In this document: positions 61,101-64,000 of the stretch, piece after piece
Position numbering within the stretch: the stretch's first letter is position 1
How the letters are laid out: the number at the start of each line of letters is the position of its first letter
Source: Propionibacteriaceae bacterium UBA6238
GTDB taxonomy: Bacteria > Actinomycetota > Actinomycetes > Propionibacteriales > Propionibacteriaceae
Length of the DNA stretch: 64,000 nt
Reading direction: 5' to 3'
Assembly: GCA_002441465.1 (NCBI GenBank)
Contig: DJWE01000011.1
Span: forward strand, 1 to 64,000
Program-made: the position numbers and the translations under genes
Notes under the pieces: generated by a model
Seen by the model: the letters and a program-made list of their open reading frames with translations, nothing else
Databases searched by the model: none
Told to the model about the DNA's origin: nothing

Positions 61101-63607
61101 TCAGGGCTGAGGTCGTCGTCCCATATGTCCCGGAGCTGGTCGTGGACTGCAGGATTCGCGGCCTTCAGCCGCTTGATCGCATCCCGGGACTCGTCGGACC
61201 TGATCCGATCTCTGTAGTGAGCACGAGCGAGTTCGACGTCGCCCGCTGCGATCCCCGCGCCACTGAACTCCTGGTGAAGTAGGAGGCGCAGAAGATCTTG
61301 GTAATGACGGAGCCCAAGACCGGAAGATAGCTTTGCGGCGTCCTGGCGACTGTCGGTGAAGAGAACGATTTTCCTGTCGCGGTCGCCAAGGTCCGATGCG
61401 AGTTCTGTGGTGAGAACCTGGTTGATCTTCTCGAAGCCCGTGCGCATCGCACGGATAGGGCTGCGCTGGCGGCCGGGATCCGTCGGTGGGAGCGGCCTCC
61501 CGTCCCGGCCGTGGGTGAGTTCCCAGTCGTCGCCACAGGCAGGGCAAGTCGTCGGGAACGGTTCCAGCGAGGTCAGCGGCCGCTGCGTTTGGTGCTTCAC
61601 GGGGACTGTCGCGTGGAAGGACCATCCCGTGTGCGGCTCGTGGTTGCCGACGTTTCGGATCTCACCCCTGATCGGGTCGAGAATGCTTCGCCGGAATACA
61701 TACGTGATCTTGTCGCTGTCGCGCTTCCATTCGGTCTTGTCCACCGCGTCCAGGGCCTGCGCGGGGTTTGGCCAGTACACGAGGTAATTGGCGGCGGTGC
61801 GCCTGAGGCTGACCTGATCCGGGAGCTTCGCGAGTTCTGGGACGTCGGCCAGAAGGAGCGTCTCGACAAGCGGCTTGGCTGTTGCCCCCTCTGGCGTGAA
61901 TCCACCAAGCAGGACATCGCCGCAGTTCTGGCAGTACAGCAGCTCCAGAACGCGAGCGCCGCAGCCAGGTTCGGCGCACCTGGACGTCGGCTCGCTGTAG
62001 AGCTTCCCGATGCGGCGAGGGGAATCTCCGTCGGGATCCGCGGCGGGGCAGTCCGGGTTAGTGCAGGCCCAGACCCCGGGAATGTTCCTGAAGAAATAGT
62101 GGACGCGCAGCTTCGGGTCGCTGGGGTCCGGCGCGGCTGACAGGGCCGAGACGAGTCGCGTGAGCGTGTCGTCTCGGCCCTGTGGTGAGGCAGTCGGGAA
62201 CACGTGCTCCGCAAGCTCGTCGAGTCGCCTTGCCTTGAGTTCCTGTCTGCCCGAGGGCCTCTCGACGAAGGCATCGCGCAGGGTGTCCAGCAACCCGAGA
62301 TCGCGAGCGGTTCTGGCGACATCGGCCAATTCGGTTGCGTCGCGAAGCGCGTCGACGTCGGCGGAGGTACCCAGACGAACAGCCTTCGGCAGGGCGAGTT
62401 CGCCGGGCACGAACGTGAAGCTAGACGCATCGACGCCGAAAAATTGCCCGAGGTACTCCTGATCTCGTTCGTGGTCGATCGACGCCGACGCGGCGAGCAC
62501 TCGAAGCTGATTCGGGTGCTCATCTAGCCCGAGTCTGCGTTTCAGATTGCGAAGCAGGTAGGCGACCTCGCTGCCAGCAGTGCCGCGATACATGTGGAGC
62601 TCGTCAACGACGAGCGTGAACCGGTGAGTGGGGTCGCTTCCCAGCCAGGCACGTGTGGAGTCGAAGAAGTGCGAATCCCGGTCACGGAGCAGCATCACAT
62701 TCAGCATGGAGTAGTTCGTAACCAGGATGTCTGGCGGCGCATCGATCATGTCCCACCGGGACCTCATCTCGCCCCCGTCGAGGCGTGGTACGAAGAACTG
62801 GGCGCTCGGGTCGCCAGATTCCAGCGCAACTTCAGCGGCCCTTCGCCCGCGGGCCTCGGTAGCCTGAAGCTCCTGCTGCAGCCGCTCCCTCGCTTGCTTG
62901 GTATCCCGGTTTCCCGTGACGGGGGTCGCGCCGGTGTACCGACCGAAGTAGAAGCGGTGTCCCATTCGGTTCTGTCTGAGCCAGTTCCTGGCGTCATCGC
63001 TGTCCAGCGCCCGGCGCATGCGCATCAGCTGGTCATCTACGAGCGCGTTCATCGGGTAGAGCACGAGTGCGCGCACTGCCGTTTGGTGGCCGGTCTCGCC
63101 GTCCCGCTGTGACCTGAAGTCGGACCCATGCCTCCACCATGCGTGGACCGGTGCCGGGTTGCCTCCCCAGGCCCTCGATTCTTCGAGGAGCAAGCCGAGA
63201 ATGGGGAGCAGGAAGGACTCAGTCTTGCCCGAGCCTGTGCCTGCGGTCACGACCATGTTCCGGTCTGGAGTCATGCCGGCCTGGAGGGCCTGCTCCTGGT
63301 GCAAGTACAGGTTGAACTCGGGTGACAGCAGGCCGCAGGCGGCGAACTCGGCGAGTTCGGAAGGCGCACGGGCGAACTCGACTGACTCGGCCAAGCTCCG
63401 CGGCGTAGCCACATACTCTGGGCGCAGCTCAAGCAGGGGTTCGCGGTAGGCGCCGTTGTCGCGATCGAACAGCTCTCGGCGTTCCCGCGCGAGGCGCTCG
63501 TCGGCGAGTCCGAACGGTGTGTCGTAGTACTTGAAGTAGGCCTCGCGGAGGCGCCCGAACGTGCCCATCACGTCGAGGCGGCGGTCCTGTGTTGGCTGGA
63601 TAGGCAT
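58115..63607 (-). CDS. Large DEAD/DEAH helicase with DUF1998-type C-terminus (DruE-like)
   Basis: An 1830-aa superfamily 2 helicase. Walker A is VVTAGTGSGKTESFLLP (119-135), the DExH box is LVVDELHMYRGTAGSE, motif III-like AASASIDHERDQ, and the C-domain includes LLSVTTTMEAGVDIGSLSAV and FNYQQRVGRAGRRG. Zinc-like Cys clusters lie in the middle (CPACGDDW; CANCHRVHLSRGCGLCTYC). The end has CNSSCYRCLRDYGNMSHHAL, the DUF1998-type cysteine motif. Size and layout resemble DruE of Druantia and related MrfA/DpdJ helicases. It overlaps the Cas4-like nuclease gene downstream. An upstream gene at the window edge is probably in the same operon. Confidence 0.88.
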   Translation of the reverse strand: MPIQPTQDRRLDVMGTFGRLREAYFKYYDTPFGLADERLARERRELFDRDNGAYREPLLELRPEYVATPRSLAESVEFARAPSELAEFAACGLLSPEFNLYLHQEQALQAGMTPDRNMVVTAGTGSGKTESFLLPILGLLLEESRAWGGNPAPVHAWWRHGSDFRSQRDGETGHQTAVRALVLYPMNALVDDQLMRMRRALDSDDARNWLRQNRMGHRFYFGRYTGATPVTGNRDTKQARERLQQELQATEARGRRAAEVALESGDPSAQFFVPRLDGGEMRSRWDMIDAPPDILVTNYSMLNVMLLRDRDSHFFDSTRAWLGSDPTHRFTLVVDELHMYRGTAGSEVAYLLRNLKRRLGLDEHPNQLRVLAASASIDHERDQEYLGQFFGVDASSFTFVPGELALPKAVRLGTSADVDALRDATELADVARTARDLGLLDTLRDAFVERPSGRQELKARRLDELAEHVFPTASPQGRDDTLTRLVSALSAAPDPSDPKLRVHYFFRNIPGVWACTNPDCPAADPDGDSPRRIGKLYSEPTSRCAEPGCGARVLELLYCQNCGDVLLGGFTPEGATAKPLVETLLLADVPELAKLPDQVSLRRTAANYLVYWPNPAQALDAVDKTEWKRDSDKITYVFRRSILDPIRGEIRNVGNHEPHTGWSFHATVPVKHQTQRPLTSLEPFPTTCPACGDDWELTHGRDGRPLPPTDPGRQRSPIRAMRTGFEKINQVLTTELASDLGDRDRKIVLFTDSRQDAAKLSSGLGLRHYQDLLRLLLHQEFSGAGIAAGDVELARAHYRDRIRSDESRDAIKRLKAANPAVHDQLRDIWDDDLSPDPAAESALIRKLEQGRSIDATLTAISDALLALGINPGGPKASLQSTAGTAPRGWTTLYDWKESPPTPEPHLSPEQVALRSEIIESLREEVLDGLFSGAGRDFESLGLGWIALSTDTEPSDIATTADLAYARSSLRILADKRRFKGMRNPSTSPPAKLKNFWIAIHKNGGPSLDELASIFKRACGDAVLDFLIDPAGAVIRPGSGQGWTCANCHRVHLSRGCGLCTYCYRPLPEEPTPVAKAKDDYYAWKAVSGDGRFRLNCAELTGQTDRIDAQRRQARFQGVFLSAGDEREIPAADGIDLLSVTTTMEAGVDIGSLSAVVLGNMPPTRFNYQQRVGRAGRRGTPVAVALTICRGRSHDEYYFDQPTRITNDPTPKPYLAMGREEILARTLRSEVLRLAMPEIAQALGDDDDFDLTTNVHGAFGPVSEWPNVKPRLEHWLRLNPRAVKAAATALTANTPLASQAHALAETCIRNLPADIDRAIGSANGGHAELSQRLAERGILPMFGFPTGVRYLYLTRPAKSYPWPPKNVIDRDLAVAVSAFSPMSELVRDGSVYTSIGVAAFEPIGPAPKKVADPLGTETQIWLCRACSFLSEDDLGDAQICPRCGSGPDGFAKTPVREPLGFRASFPRDFDGNFSWAPRAMAARAQADMTQLSRLPLVAAVAHSGPARRFVINDNGSKLFGFRSATTSDRWGGYLAVDAIGQGLGLREGEPYGNEFRTALGSVQPTDFLFLGAKRGTISDQGLRLNLAAMTQSGGAVDVVAGRRAAWYSLAFLLRKVAASKLDIEPLELNAGIFSGAADDDVTDPVVHAFIADTLENGAGFSTYLGSPNVLPELLDEIESYLVHLSDDEHASTCNSSCYRCLRDYGNMSHHALLDWRLAGDLLSVLRTGHLDVDTARLNAALANWAAGYQAEPIQGVSGAVRFEDLSGDYILIVRHALEACESDLMPVRLADIQAEAEDACPDFRAVLFADDITLDKDPGRIFALGDQIQEP

Positions 63608-63624
63608 GGTGGCTTCCGGTTCGT

Positions 63625-64000
63625 TCAGTCGGCGGGAATTACGGTCTGGCGGACGGATTTCGCCACACGGTCCGCGAGGGCGCTCGGGACATTCTGGTAC
63701 TTCACGGTCTTCGCGGTCGAGAAGAATGTGGGAGGTTCTCCGCTGCAGAGGACAAGCGCGCGGGTCTGGAGGGGGGGAAGAGGCGCACCCTGGTCGACAA
63801 ACAGTGTGCCGAGCGCGCTGCCATTGCTGACTCGTTCTTCGCGCCAGCGCATCACGCTGGTACCACGCTCGGCCATCTCGAGCAGGATGCCTGTCGAATG
63901 ATCAGTGTGGTACCAGTCGCCATCCTGTTGGTAGAAGTAGTCCGGTCGGCCGTTGATCGTGAACCTGCACAAGCCGTTGCCGTCGGGGCGCCCCTCGACG
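63625..64000 (-). CDS. 3' end of an unrecognised gene, truncated by the window
   Basis: The frame stays open from the right edge (C-terminal about 125 residues seen) to the stop at 63625, 17 bases before the helicase start. It begins VEGRPDGNGL and CRFTINGRPDYFYQQDG and ends KSVRQTVIPAD. An in-frame TTG at 63972 could start a short protein, but the open frame upstream and the continuous style argue for the C-terminus of a longer gene. No domain is recognised. By spacing it is the gene upstream of the helicase in one operon. Confidence 0.6.
   Translation of the reverse strand, partial: VEGRPDGNGLCRFTINGRPDYFYQQDGDWYHTDHSTGILLEMAERGTSVMRWREERVSNGSALGTLFVDQGAPLPPLQTRALVLCSGEPPTFFSTAKTVKYQNVPSALADRVAKSVRQTVIPAD

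Overview
The window is accessory DNA from a high-GC actinobacterium. The evidence is the strong G/C bias at third codon positions in the transfer genes, frequent GTG starts with GTGA/ATGA stop-start overlaps, actinobacterial ICE families (SCO6880-like, DUF4192, LysM/BTAD-type proteins), an actinobacterial-type LexA box (TCGAAC-N4-GTTCGA) and a DnaA-box-like TTGTCCACA. No chromosomal housekeeping gene is visible. The genus cannot be fixed from this sequence.

Layout. (1) 1-1666 holds three overlapping small genes that look like the tail of a conjugative-element module. (2) 1760-7007 is a tightly coupled five-gene operon: TIR, degenerate TIR plus P-loop NTPase, MoaA-like radical SAM, thymidylate-kinase-like kinase, and a NUDIX protein with a WGR-like second half. 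I know of no described system with this gene set, and it is the best candidate for an undescribed system here. (3) 7061-16600, minus strand, is a HEPN-DUF499 / DUF1156 methyltransferase / DUF3883 helicase triad, a putative DISARM/BREX-like modification defence. (4) 16845-19933 is a three-Cys-motif (DUF5131) gene flanked by two different three-Cys-motif partner genes. (5) 20179-22358 is an intact IS21-family element with a 5-bp target duplication. (6) 22576-24092 carries a tyrosine integrase and the 3' end of a tRNA-Ser gene, which is an attachment site. The orientation of this fragment puts one mobile element to its left and other DNA, probably a second element, to its right.

(7) 24093-27127 has a 66-bp tandem repeat, an OLD-family nuclease and an excisionase-like gene. 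(8) 27521-51383 is a conjugation module in two operons. The first is Tad/CpaF-like: SAF protein, CpaE-like, CpaF/VirB11, TadB, TadC, a 39-aa hydrophobic peptide, three TadE/G-like proteins and a LysM-BTAD-like protein. The second is a T4SS: VirB2-like, VirB6-like, SCO6880/PrgI-like, VirB4, transglycosylase/NlpC, DUF4192, VirD4. A CAP12-type TIR gene sits between them on the other strand. Paired DnaA-box-like motifs with identical 19-bp periodicity lie upstream and downstream of the second operon. (9) 52208-58118 is a restriction island: Vsr, C5 methyltransferase, HNH, NaeI-type endonuclease, a frameshifted AspBHI-like modification-dependent endonuclease and a Cas4/AddB-like nuclease. A perfect SOS box lies between vsr and the methyltransferase. 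(10) 58115-64000 holds an 1830-aa DruE-like helicase and the 3' end of an unrecognised gene that runs off the window.

Taken together, this looks like two mobile elements joined at a tRNA-Ser site. Each has the order transfer module then defence cargo, and the left one ends in an integrase. The cargo combines nucleotide-signalling (TIR, radical SAM, NUDIX) and DNA-modification or cleavage defences.
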